A DNA stretch of 15,678 bases from an uncultured Erysipelotrichaceae bacterium (GTDB taxonomy: Bacteria > Bacillota_I > Bacilli_A > Erysipelotrichales > Erysipelotrichaceae). Positions 7,057 to 14,086 of the stretch are shown piece after piece (the first letter of the stretch is position 1; each line of letters begins with the position of its first letter). A model generated the notes under the pieces. It worked only from the letters and a program-made list of their open reading frames with translations. It was not told the origin of the DNA and made no database searches. The stretch is from contig CANDJN010000041.1 in assembly GCA_947385085.1 (NCBI GenBank), forward strand, positions 1-15,678, given 5' to 3'. Both the position numbers and the translations under genes were made by a program.

Positions 7057-8490
7057 ATGGAATTTTCAAATTGTTTAAGTGAAAAACCATTATTAGAAGC
7101 ATTAAAGAAATTGCATTGGCATGAATTGACCCCGGTACAGGAACAGGTAATGCCGTTATGGTTGGAAACGAAGAATGTTTTGGTTCAGGCAAAGACGGGC
7201 AGCGGAAAGACCGGTGCGTATTTATTGCCGGTACTGGAACGAATTCGCTGGGAGAATAATGCGCCCCAGTGCTTGATTTTAACACCGACCCGGGAATTGG
7301 CAAAGCAGGTTAAAGCGGATGTGGAGGCACTTGGAAAGTATAAGCGAATCAAGTGTGTCGCATTAATCGGAAAAGAACCGATGGTATTTCAAATTCAAGA
7401 TTTGAGACAAAAGTGTCATGTCGTAGTGGGAACGTGCGGTCGCATTTGGGAACATCTGCAACAGGGAAATATGCCATTGACTGCGCTCCATGATGTGATT
7501 GTGGATGAGGCGGATGAAATGTGCCGCATGGGCTTTTTAAAAACGCTCACAAAGATTCTAGAACAGCTGCCCCAGCCCTTTTCAATGTGTCTTTGTTCGG
7601 CAACACTGGATGATAAGGTAGCGCAATTATGTGATCGTTATGCCTTTCCCTATGAACGAATCATCGTGGATGAAACGCTATGGAAAGCGCAAATTCAAAG
7701 CTATGCATATTACATTCAAGAAGCGGAAAAAAGTGAATTCATATGGAAACTGCTTTTACAACGGGCTGATGCCGCAACCATCATTTTTTGTAATACCCGT
7801 GATGGCTGTGAACAGCTTTATCATAATCTTAAACCGCGCATTCCTGCGCTTTCCTTGTTGCATGGTGCGATGGATCAACAGGAGCGTGAACGGGAACTGG
7901 AACATTTTCGCAGCGGTCGTAGTCAAGTGCTCATTGCCAGTGATATAGCAGCACGCGGTTTGGATTTAGATCTGGTAAATACTATTGTCAATTATGATTT
8001 ACCAGTGGAAAAGGAACGTTTTATTCATCGTGCCGGAAGAAGTGCACGCTATCAGAATGAAGGACAGGTGATTTCTTTCATTACTTCCGCAAATTTAGAA
8101 CGCAAGAAGGAACTGGAAGAATATTGCGGATGTAAAATGATAATGGCGGATGCCGATCTCATACGTGCCCAGGTGGATGATGAGGATGCTCGTCAGCACT
8201 TATATGATCAGCGATGCGTGCACAGTGAAAAATCAACGGTTTTTCATGATGATATATTGAAACTGTACATTTACGGTGGGAAAAAGCAGAAAATGCGGGC
8301 AAAGGATATTGTCGGGGCACTGTGTCAAATAGATGGAATGACATTTGATGATATCGGTGTCATTCAGATTCAGGACTGGGGCAGCTATGTGGAGATACTT
8401 CATGGTAAAGGTTATGAAGCCATGGAAAAGCTAAACCAGACAACCATTAAAAATCAACATTGGAAAGTAGAAATCAGTAATAAACAATAG
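7057..8490 (+). CDS. dbpA: DEAD-box ATP-dependent RNA helicase, DbpA/YxiN type
   Basis: A 477-residue cytosolic RNA helicase. The helicase core shows the Q motif LTPVQEQ, motif I AKTGSGKT (45-52), Ia PTRELAKQ, II DEAD (150-153), III SAT (181-183), V with SDIAARGLDL, and VI HRAGRSAR (from 324). The last 75 residues (about 401-475) match the DbpA RNA-binding domain: LYIYGGKKQKMRAKDIVGAL, DDIGVIQIQDWGSYVEIL and TIKNQHWKVEI. In DbpA and Bacillus YxiN this domain recognises hairpin 92 of 23S rRNA and the enzyme helps assemble the large ribosomal subunit. Motif Ib reads GTCGR where TPGR is usual. I start at ATG 7057 because GGAG (7048-7051) serves it and the promoter is too close for GTG 7036. The next gene begins 19 bases on, so the two are probably one operon. 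Confidence 0.92.
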   Translation: MEFSNCLSEKPLLEALKKLHWHELTPVQEQVMPLWLETKNVLVQAKTGSGKTGAYLLPVLERIRWENNAPQCLILTPTRELAKQVKADVEALGKYKRIKCVALIGKEPMVFQIQDLRQKCHVVVGTCGRIWEHLQQGNMPLTALHDVIVDEADEMCRMGFLKTLTKILEQLPQPFSMCLCSATLDDKVAQLCDRYAFPYERIIVDETLWKAQIQSYAYYIQEAEKSEFIWKLLLQRADAATIIFCNTRDGCEQLYHNLKPRIPALSLLHGAMDQQERERELEHFRSGRSQVLIASDIAARGLDLDLVNTIVNYDLPVEKERFIHRAGRSARYQNEGQVISFITSANLERKKELEEYCGCKMIMADADLIRAQVDDEDARQHLYDQRCVHSEKSTVFHDDILKLYIYGGKKQKMRAKDIVGALCQIDGMTFDDIGVIQIQDWGSYVEILHGKGYEAMEKLNQTTIKNQHWKVEISNKQ

Positions 8491-8509
8491 TGAAAAGAGG
8501 AGTGAAAAC

Positions 8510-9283
8510 ATGGATGAACAAAAATTGTTGGAATCGGTAAAACAGATTGCTTATAACGCCGGTGTGTTCATGAAGGAAGGCATGATCAATACGGTGAAAT
8601 CCAAAAGTGATGCGGCCAACATCGTAACCGATATGGACGTGAAAACACAGGAATATGTGATTCAAGCGTTGACGCCGCTTATTCCGGATGCGAAAATCTT
8701 TGCGGAAGAAAAGGAAAATCAAGCTCTGGATGATTCCTATACGTGGATCATTGATCCGATCGACGGTACAACCAATTATGCCTATGATATGCATCATTCT
8801 TGTGTATCGATCGCCTTGGCAAAGGATCGCAAGCCAATTCTTGGGGTATGTGTCGATCCATATTTAAATGAGATATTTTATGCCTTAAAGGGTTATGGCG
8901 CCTATTGTAATGATCAAGCAATTCATGTGAATGATTACGATTTGGCTCATTCTTTAATCATGTGTGGTACAACTCCCTATTACAAGGAGTATGCCGATGT
9001 AACATTCACAAAGATGAAGGAGCTGTTTTTAGCCGGTCGTGATATTCGCCGCAGCGGCAGTGCTGTGTTAGATTTGTGTTATTTAGCGAGTGGTCGTGTC
9101 GATGCTTTTTATGAGGCGTATCTTTCCTTCTGGGATTATGCGGCCGCAAGTTTGATTTTCATGGAGGCAGGCGGCATCTTTCATCCCTTTAACGGGGAAT
9201 GGGGTGATTTCAATCCGATCGGTGTCGCTGCGGGCAATTCACATAATATTCATGAATTGTTAGAAATTGTGCTACGTCATTAA
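8510..9283 (+). CDS. Inositol monophosphatase family protein
   Basis: A 257-residue soluble Mg-dependent phosphatase. Metal-binding motifs are all present: Glu66-Glu67 (FAEE), DPIDGTTNY with Asp82 and Asp85, and FWDYAAASLIFMEAGG with Asp209. The length fits the family. Members remove phosphate from myo-inositol 1-phosphate, from NADP-like nucleotides or from 3',5'-bisphosphoadenosine; the sequence alone does not decide, and SuhB-type members also act in rRNA transcription. The ribosome site GAGGAG is 10 bases upstream. It follows the helicase gene by 19 bases with no terminator between, so it is likely co-transcribed, and a ribosome-linked role beside an rRNA helicase is possible but only inferred. 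Confidence 0.92.
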   Translation: MDEQKLLESVKQIAYNAGVFMKEGMINTVKSKSDAANIVTDMDVKTQEYVIQALTPLIPDAKIFAEEKENQALDDSYTWIIDPIDGTTNYAYDMHHSCVSIALAKDRKPILGVCVDPYLNEIFYALKGYGAYCNDQAIHVNDYDLAHSLIMCGTTPYYKEYADVTFTKMKELFLAGRDIRRSGSAVLDLCYLASGRVDAFYEAYLSFWDYAAASLIFMEAGGIFHPFNGEWGDFNPIGVAAGNSHNIHELLEIVLRH

Positions 9284-9292
9284 CAATCTTAA

Positions 9293-9433
9293 TGGGATTA
9301 TAGAAGTATTGGACTTTGTGAGATGTTATATTTAAATTATCACAAATCAGAAATTAATGATGAAACAAATAATGATCCTATTGGAATTATTTTGTGCACA
9401 AATAAGAAAAGTGTCGGTATGTATATGGATTAG
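9293..9433 (+). pseudogene. Remnant of a DUF1016 (YhcG-type PD-(D/E)XK) nuclease gene
   Basis: A 47-codon open stretch with no start codon or ribosome site, ended by TAG. It codes CEMLYLNYHKSEIND and then DPIGIILCTNK. This order (G/E-x-M-x-x-YLNY, about 15 charged residues, then (P/T)IG(I/L)ILC) is the end of the nuclease domain of DUF1016 proteins such as E. coli YhcG. The catalytic E-x-K part, which lies just before this stretch, and the N-terminal domain are gone, and the C-terminal strand is not recognisable. It begins 10 bases after the phosphatase stop codon. YhcG-type genes often travel with restriction-modification systems or as defence genes; none is seen here. Confidence 0.72.
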
Positions 9434-9471
9434 GGTACTTTATCATATTTCCATATCCACAAAAAATTAAT

Positions 9472-9512
9472 CCGTAAACGCTTTCAATTTATTGAAAAGT
9501 TTACGGTTTTTT
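9472..9512 (+). terminator. Strong terminator with an embedded cre-like sequence
   Basis: CCGTAAAC (9472-9479) pairs with GTTTACGG (9499-9506). After a small mismatch, TTTCAAT and ATTGAAA extend the stem to about 15 pairs around a 2-base loop, followed by six T. It would end the helicase/phosphatase transcript. Bases 9473-9486 also match the cre consensus at 13 of 14 positions, probably by chance. Confidence 0.9.
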
Positions 9513-9513
9513 A

Positions 9514-9542
9514 TTGTGTCAATGCACATAAAGTTGTAAAAT
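9514..9542 (+). promoter_or_regulatory. Promoter candidate of the 279-residue gene
   Basis: TTGTGT (9514-9519), a 17-base spacer and TAAAAT (9537-9542). Spacing is ideal and the -10 matches 5 of 6. It begins right after the terminator. The leader to 9697 would be about 148 bases, in which I see no riboswitch or hairpin I can name. Confidence 0.45.
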
Positions 9543-9696
9543 GGAAGTAACAGGAAGCGTTTCTCGCATGGTTTTAACGGATACGACATATAATGAAACA
9601 AGGCTTAGCATAATAATAAATTAAACATCGATGCAAGCGTCTTCCACCATCGTTTATGAGTAATGAGATTAGGAGTCAAGCAGAGGAGGAAATCAT

Positions 9697-10536
9697 ATGG
9701 CCATTTATGACATCTTGTGCGCCGTAAAGGATCGTCGTGATCAAGAGGGTATTTGTGAATTTAACGGTTATTTGGAGGATTATTTAACGATCATTGAAAA
9801 GGAGGAAACCAAACCGGAAACAGCGGAATTATTAAAGCATATATTTTCGCTGGATGAGGATGTGCGGATTTGCGTGCAGCTTGCATTGAACATCAATAAA
9901 GATGCGATTGCCAATCAGATCATCCGTTACAAGGATTCTTTTAAACTTCCTCATGGCACAATCAAATGCCCGATGATCGTATACGGTAAGTTCGATGGGG
10001 CACAGCGTGCGGTGATTTTAACGATTGGTAAGCAAGAGGAGTATGTGCTGGCTAAGGCGCTGTATTATGTGATGAGTGAACCGGAGAATGAATATGAGGG
10101 GTGTCGCAATGAGCTTATTGCGTGCAGTATGAGCGGTGATCACAGCGAATTCGCTTTCACGGCAATAGAGCGTTTTTTCATCCAGGGGGATAAGGCAGGG
10201 ATGATTCAGCGTCAGTTGGATACACAGATGTTTTTAAACTATGAGGAAATGTATGAAACAGCACAGAAGATGGCTTCGTATCAGCTAGTCAATCTCAAGG
10301 AGCTGTTGAAGGAGTGCGAGGATAAAGAATCCATGATCAATCAGATGATTGCGACATGGTTTTTGTTAAAGAAGTTTTCCTATGTGCAGTACATGATGGA
10401 TAAGAATAATCTTCATGATGAGCATGGCGGCAATGTAAAAAAGCAGCGTCAACGGGCGAAGGAGCGCTGTGATGCCATCGGTTTTGTGTCGTACAGTGAG
10501 TTGTGGCGGCTTGTGAAAGAGTTAAAGTCACAATAA
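9697..10536 (+). CDS. Hypothetical protein, 279 residues
   Basis: I do not recognise this family. It is a soluble, acidic-to-neutral, mostly helical protein without signal peptide or membrane segment. The middle has a small beta-like stretch (CPMIVYGKFD and AVILTIGKQEEYVLAKAL), and the rest is rich in Glu, Lys, Met and aromatic residues, ending in KKQRQRAKERCD and SYSELWRLVKELKSQ. No Walker, zinc-finger or catalytic motif is visible. A strong AGGAGG (9684-9689) precedes the ATG at the right distance, and codon use resembles the neighbouring housekeeping genes, so it is a real gene. It has its own promoter and a terminator 16 bases after its stop codon. Confidence 0.85.
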   Translation: MAIYDILCAVKDRRDQEGICEFNGYLEDYLTIIEKEETKPETAELLKHIFSLDEDVRICVQLALNINKDAIANQIIRYKDSFKLPHGTIKCPMIVYGKFDGAQRAVILTIGKQEEYVLAKALYYVMSEPENEYEGCRNELIACSMSGDHSEFAFTAIERFFIQGDKAGMIQRQLDTQMFLNYEEMYETAQKMASYQLVNLKELLKECEDKESMINQMIATWFLLKKFSYVQYMMDKNNLHDEHGGNVKKQRQRAKERCDAIGFVSYSELWRLVKELKSQ

Positions 10537-10552
10537 ATTATAAAAAATCACG

Positions 10553-10579
10553 GGATGATGAAAATCATCCTTTTCTTTT
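10553..10579 (+). terminator. Terminator after the 279-residue gene
   Basis: A perfect 7-base-pair stem GGATGAT/ATCATCC closed by a GAAA tetraloop, followed by TTTTCTTTT. The GNRA-type loop adds stability. Confidence 0.85.
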
Positions 10580-10598
10580 ACAAGAAAAAAGTTTATAA

Positions 10599-10607
10599 TG
10601 TTATTAT
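10599..10607 (+). promoter_or_regulatory. Extended -10 promoter candidate of the 53-residue membrane peptide
   Basis: TGTTATTAT, an extended -10, overlaps a second possible -10 TATAAT at 10605-10610; another TATAAT is at 10594-10599. No good -35 is seen. The leader before ATG 10633 would be about 15-20 bases. Confidence 0.45.
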
Positions 10608-10632
10608 AATGAGAAAAAGGAGGGTTTCATCC

Positions 10633-10794
10633 ATGTATCGCTCGGGAGTTTATACAGGGGATACCACCAATATGACCCTGTATCTGGCATTGGCAGCACT
10701 TGCGCTGTTATTGTTAATTATCATCATATTTTTACGCCGTCGCAAAAAAGATGATGAGGAGAAAGACAATCAGTATGATCGTTATGACCGATAA
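10633..10794 (+). CDS. Small single-span membrane protein resembling a detached sortase sorting signal
   Basis: A 53-residue protein. After ten residues comes TGDTTN, then a hydrophobic helix of about 20 residues (16-34), then LRRRKK and an acidic, charged tail. The order TGD, hydrophobic span, Arg/Lys cluster is that of the C-terminal sorting signal of LPXTG-type wall proteins, but here YTG replaces PXTG, there is no signal peptide or passenger domain, and 13 residues follow the positive cluster. By the positive-inside rule the N-terminus faces out and the tail is in the cytosol. AAGGAGGG (10617-10624) nine bases before the ATG and flanking terminators argue for a real gene. Function unknown. 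Confidence 0.75.
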   Translation: MYRSGVYTGDTTNMTLYLALAALALLLLIIIIFLRRRKKDDEEKDNQYDRYDR

Positions 10795-10808
10795 CGGTCT
10801 TTTTCTTT
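10786..10808 (+). terminator. Terminator overlapping the stop codon of the small membrane protein
   Basis: GACCG (10786-10790) pairs with CGGTC (10795-10799) around a loop that holds the TAA stop codon (10792-10794), followed by TTTTTCTTT. The last codons of the gene form the left arm. An alternative 6-pair stem CGTTAT/ATAACG overlaps it. Confidence 0.7.
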
Positions 10809-10884
10809 GTCGCGGCCAGTCATATGTGTTTCGTTGTGAATTGGTATGACATTAGGAAAGAATTGGTAACTAATCACAAATCGT

Positions 10885-11505
10885 TTATTGTCTTTCTTGA
10901 ATTGGTACGTCAATAAATTCTTCACCAATGAGAATTGGTTTTATTTTCCCGGCGCTGATCTGTGACAGGGCATCTGTGGGAATTGCTTGACAAAGCAGGG
11001 TATAGGTTACTTGTTCCTGATAGTCTTTGTCCAACACGATGATTTGGTTACTGCGTAAAAGATGGTCTACTTTCCCGATGAAATCATAGGAAAAAGTGCA
11101 GGTGCATTTCTGCATTACTTGTTTTTGTGTCAGAACGGCATGGCGCAGCGCATTGGATACACTGCCGGAATATGCGCGAATTAATCCACCGGCTCCCAAT
11201 TTAATACCGCCGAAATATCGAACGGTGACAGCTACAATATCCTGTATCTGTTGGTGGACAAGACATTCCAGCATCGGCACACCCGCAGTACCCGCCGGTT
11301 CACCATCATCATTACTGCGCTGAACTTCATTTTGAGCGCCGAGGATAAAGGCATAACAGTGATGATTGGCATTGGGATGTTGCTTTTTGATAGCGGCTAT
11401 GTATGCCTTGGCATCGGCTTCTTTTTCACAGCGATGCAAATAGGTAAGAAATCGACTTTTTTTGATTTCCATCTCCGCATAGGAATCACATTGGATACGA
11501 AACAT
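10885..11505 (-). CDS. yigZ: YigZ family protein (UPF0029/IMPACT-type)
   Basis: A 206-residue cytosolic protein of the YigZ/YvyE family, normal in length. The N-terminal UPF0029 (IMPACT) domain shows KKSRFLTYL, ANHHCYAFILG, SNDDGEPAGTAGVPML, VTVRYFGGIKLGAGGLIRAYSG; the C-terminal DUF1949 ferredoxin-like domain spans roughly residues 140-195. Eukaryotic IMPACT regulates the Gcn2 kinase; the bacterial role is not settled, though binding of nucleic acid or the ribosome has been proposed. The start ATG (11503-11505) follows AGGTGAT by a few bases. It is transcribed against all its neighbours. A TATAAT lies at 11522-11527 on the minus strand without a clear -35. Confidence 0.95.
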   Translation of the reverse strand: MFRIQCDSYAEMEIKKSRFLTYLHRCEKEADAKAYIAAIKKQHPNANHHCYAFILGAQNEVQRSNDDGEPAGTAGVPMLECLVHQQIQDIVAVTVRYFGGIKLGAGGLIRAYSGSVSNALRHAVLTQKQVMQKCTCTFSYDFIGKVDHLLRSNQIIVLDKDYQEQVTYTLLCQAIPTDALSQISAGKIKPILIGEEFIDVPIQERQ

Positions 11506-11521
11506 AAAATCACCTGTCTTT

Positions 11522-11527
11522 ATTATA
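11522..11527 (-). promoter_or_regulatory. -10 element of the yigZ promoter
   Basis: Reads TATAAT on the minus strand, 16 bases before the yigZ start codon. No convincing -35 is found 16-18 bases upstream, so the promoter is incomplete as seen, and the leader would be only about 10 bases and would begin near the ribosome site. Confidence 0.4.
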
Positions 11528-11651
11528 GCTTATTTCATCGCATTTGCGGGCAAGGAAGAAAAATTTTCAAAGCAATTATCGATGTAAGCAGCTTAAAGTG
11601 TATGAGACAAGGTTGGCTGAAAGCACCGGCGTGAACTTATTTTCGTTGTGA

Positions 11652-11680
11652 TTGAGGAAACACGTAAATTGGGATATGAT
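11652..11680 (+). promoter_or_regulatory. Promoter of the AAA-ATPase-like pseudogene
   Basis: TTGAGG (11652-11657), a 17-base spacer and TATGAT (11675-11680): 4 of 6 and 5 of 6 matches. Ribosome site AGGTGA (11698-11703) follows. The gene behind it is broken but still has working-looking signals. Confidence 0.6.
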
Positions 11681-11708
11681 AAAGATAGCGATAAGGCAGG
11701 TGAATGCG

Positions 11709-12643
11709 ATGTATTATTTGGATACGGATATGCCGAAGATCAATTTTGAAAAAATGTTAAATGATGAAATATACGTTGATAAAAGCATGTTGATCGAGAA
11801 AACCAATCGCATGATCGGTAGAAGAAGCTGTTATGTATGCATCACCCGACCAAGGCGCTTTGGCAAGACAAGCAATATGAGCATGTTGGGGCTTATTATA
11901 CACTAGGATATGATGCGAAGAACTTGTTTCAAGGCTTAAAGATGGAAGCTTGTGACACCTTTGCCAAGCACTTAAACAAGCATCATGTTATTTATATTGA
12001 CTTCAGTCGCCTGCCGGATGTATGTCGTCATTATAAGATTATATCCGTTTCGTTCAAAATGGTTTAAAGGATGATTTAGAAGAAGCCTACCCTGCGTTAA
12101 AAGATAAAAATTATGACAGTGTCAGTAAAATGATAATCGCCAGTAAAGAGCGTTTCATCTTTCTATTGGATGAATGGGATGCGATCTTTTATGAAAGCTT
12201 TATGAGTGAAGCAGATAAAAAAGCTACCTGAAATTCTTAAAGGGCTTGTTAAAGGATCAGCCCTATGTGGAATTGGCCTTTATGACCGGTGTGTTGCCGA
12301 TTACTAAGTATATTGCTGGATCTAAACTCAATATGTTTGAGGAATTAACATTTTTAAACGACTATAAATTTGAAGGATTCTATGGCTTTAGTGATGAGGT
12401 AAAATCCATCATGAGCCAAGCTATGAGGAATTAAAGTATTGGTATGACGGCTATTATAAAAACGATGGTTCCAGCTTGTTTAATCCGCGCTCTGTGAGCT
12501 TGGCCCTGCAAAATAAGCATTGTCATAATTATTGGACTGAGACAGGACCGATGAATGAGATTGCGGATGTGACTGAACACAATGTGGCAGCATCAAAGAT
12601 TACTGGCTTCATTTCTTTTCTCATCAATGAAAGTAAAACATGA
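11709..12643 (+). pseudogene. AAA-ATPase-like/DUF1703 family gene, multiply frameshifted and truncated
   Basis: Reading across frames gives one protein: INFEKMLNDEIYVDKSMLIEKT, then RPRRFGKTSNMSML (the Walker-A-like region of this family), YIDFSRLPD, FIFLLDEWDAIFY (Walker B-like), ELAFMTGVLPITKY and YEELKYWYDGYY. This is the AAA-ATPase-like domain found in front of a DUF1703 PD-(D/E)XK nuclease domain. Single-base losses break it near 11890 (G run), 12037 and 12219 (A run), and a further break lies near 12420. The C-terminal nuclease domain is missing; the frame ends at TGA 12641 after only about 20 unrelated residues. Intact members run to about 500-580 residues. Their role is unknown; some databases misname them as sialic acid esterases. 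Sequencing error at the homopolymers cannot be excluded, but it would not explain the truncation. Confidence 0.9.
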
Positions 12644-12867
12644 ATTTTTTTTGTGTGATGATTCAAGTAAGAAATGAGATAAATCTTATTTAATTAGTAT
12701 TTATATTTAGTATTTTTGGTTAATTTTAATATAAATAACTTATATAAAAATTTAAGTTAAATTTATCAATTAATCAGTCAAAAACAAATAAAAATCCCAT
12801 CATTTTCCTGTATATATGCGCAAAAGGGATAAATCAGCTTATTATATTCACAAATTATAATTATGTG
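12644..12867. other. AT-rich gene-free spacer with short palindromes
   Basis: Base content is far more AT-rich than the surrounding genes. AAATTTAA and TTAAATTT form an 8-base inverted repeat around a single G at 12748-12764. A second weak hairpin joins ATCCC (12794-12798) to GGGAT (12826-12830). No coding frame is seen. It could hold protein-binding sites for the sigma gene or mark a former junction of inserted DNA. Confidence 0.4.
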
Positions 12868-12896
12868 TTGACATTTTGTTATACAGTCGTTAAAAT
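12868..12896 (+). promoter_or_regulatory. Promoter of the sigma factor gene
   Basis: A perfect TTGACA (12868-12873), a 17-base spacer and TAAAAT (12891-12896). This is the best sigma-A promoter in the window, giving a leader of about 28 bases. The sigma gene therefore appears to be transcribed by the housekeeping polymerase and need not depend on itself. Confidence 0.75.
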
Positions 12897-12930
12897 GTAA
12901 AAAAAGGACATAATAAAAGGAGGCGTATTT

Positions 12931-13971
12931 ATGAAGAAGTCAAGCTATGATGAAGATGTGAGATTGATTCACGCCATCCAAAATGACGAAGGTGGAGAGG
13001 AAGCCTTTGAAGAACTGTATCGCAAATATTACAAGCTGGTTTTGTTTATTGCGAATCGAGAATGTGCCAATGAAAGTGATGCACAGGATGTTTTACAGGA
13101 AACCTTTATTGAAATCAGAAAAAGTATACCGCATTTAAAAAATCCGCAGTATTTTCGCTTATGGCTGTACCGGGTCGTGAATTCCAAGTGCAAGGATTTG
13201 TTTCGTTCCCGCAAATTTTCCTGTATCGACAGCGATAACGATTATATTCAAAATAGTGTTCGCGAAGAACGCAGAGAAGCCATTCCGGAAATGCAGATGA
13301 AGTTTACCAGTGATCAGGATGTGATGATGGCGTTGATTGATGAATTGCCGCATCGCCAACGCATTGTTTTGATGATGTTTTATTTGGAACAATGCTCGAT
13401 TAAAGAGATTGCCAAAATATTGGAAATTCCCGAGGGAACGGTAAAAAGTCGTATTTCCACCGCAAAGTCAACCTTGAAAGAAAAGATTGAAAAATATGAA
13501 AAGCAGGAGCATATTAAATTGTCTTTCTACAGCATGGATGCGTTGCTTGCACAAGTCTTGTTAATAGGAGCCCAGCAGATATGCGGGATTACATGGCCGA
13601 AGCAGAAACTTTCCATGAAGCTGCGTTCACATTCGTCTTTGGTGCAAGGAATGATCATTACTTCCTGTGTTTCCGTAGCGGCAGTATGCGGTGTTTCTTA
13701 TTTACTTCAAGATCATGAAAAGACAACGCAGAGTCATCCCTTTCAGGTTGTTCAATATGATGATCGTACCTTGAACAATTCGACTGAAGCCTACTTCTAT
13801 CTGTTGTCAAGGGCTTGTTGCGCTGAGGAAATCAATCGTATGAGTATGGAAGAACTTACGCATCTGCGATCAGCATATGAATCGATAAAGGAAGAAAATT
13901 CCTATCACTATCAGTTGTTACAAGATATGGGATGGGTAAAGGCATATGAAATGCGAATGAATGAGAAATAA
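12931..13971 (+). CDS. ECF-type sigma-70 family RNA polymerase sigma factor with C-terminal transmembrane tail
   Basis: A 346-residue protein whose first half is a group IV (ECF) sigma factor. Region 2 (about 25-95) reads FEELYRKYYKLVLFIA, DAQDVLQETFIEI and FRLWLYRVVNSKCKDLFRSRK; region 4 (about 130-185) reads IDELPHRQRIVLMMFYLEQCSIKEIAKILEIPEGTVKSR in parts, with the helix-turn-helix. ECF sigmas are usually 160-200 residues, so about 150 residues are extra. That extension has a basic linker, one transmembrane helix at about 241-259, and about 87 residues predicted outside the cell. Fused tails of this kind can tether or restrain a sigma factor in place of a separate anti-sigma factor, and none is encoded nearby. 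Ribosome site AAAGGAGG fits ATG 12931. The secreted protein gene downstream is a likely target. Confidence 0.9.
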   Translation: MKKSSYDEDVRLIHAIQNDEGGEEAFEELYRKYYKLVLFIANRECANESDAQDVLQETFIEIRKSIPHLKNPQYFRLWLYRVVNSKCKDLFRSRKFSCIDSDNDYIQNSVREERREAIPEMQMKFTSDQDVMMALIDELPHRQRIVLMMFYLEQCSIKEIAKILEIPEGTVKSRISTAKSTLKEKIEKYEKQEHIKLSFYSMDALLAQVLLIGAQQICGITWPKQKLSMKLRSHSSLVQGMIITSCVSVAAVCGVSYLLQDHEKTTQSHPFQVVQYDDRTLNNSTEAYFYLLSRACCAEEINRMSMEELTHLRSAYESIKEENSYHYQLLQDMGWVKAYEMRMNEK

Positions 13972-13990
13972 GCTTATATTTGTTTACCGG

Positions 13991-14030
13991 GCAGTGTTTT
14001 TTCATAGGAGAAAGGACACTGCTTATTTTT
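13991..14030 (+). terminator. Terminator after the sigma factor gene
   Basis: GCAGTGT (13991-13997) pairs with ACACTGC (14016-14022); an inner TTTC/GAAA pairing is possible; TTATTTTT follows. It separates the sigma gene from the surface protein gene, so the latter needs its own promoter. Confidence 0.82.
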
Positions 14031-14076
14031 ATCTAATTGATTGAAAATATTATTTTTAAATTTTTTTAAATAAAAA

Positions 14077-14086
14077 TGAACTTTTC
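14077..14086 (+). promoter_or_regulatory. ECF-like -35 candidate before the surface protein gene
   Basis: TGAACTTTTC contains GAAC followed by a T run, the usual core of ECF -35 elements, and is preceded by A/T tracts (14041-14076). A matching -10 cannot be fixed: CGCC lies near 14099-14102. No good sigma-A promoter is seen between the terminator and the gene. Assignment to the neighbouring sigma factor is inference. Confidence 0.3.

Noticed and set aside
9555..9567. A second cre-like match before the 279-residue gene (around GAAGCGTTTC)
   Set aside because: It misses the cre consensus at about four positions, too many to support.
11251..11634. A 127-codon plus-strand open frame inside yigZ
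   Set aside because: It is antisense to yigZ, whose domains and motifs are clear, and has no ribosome site or recognisable domain.
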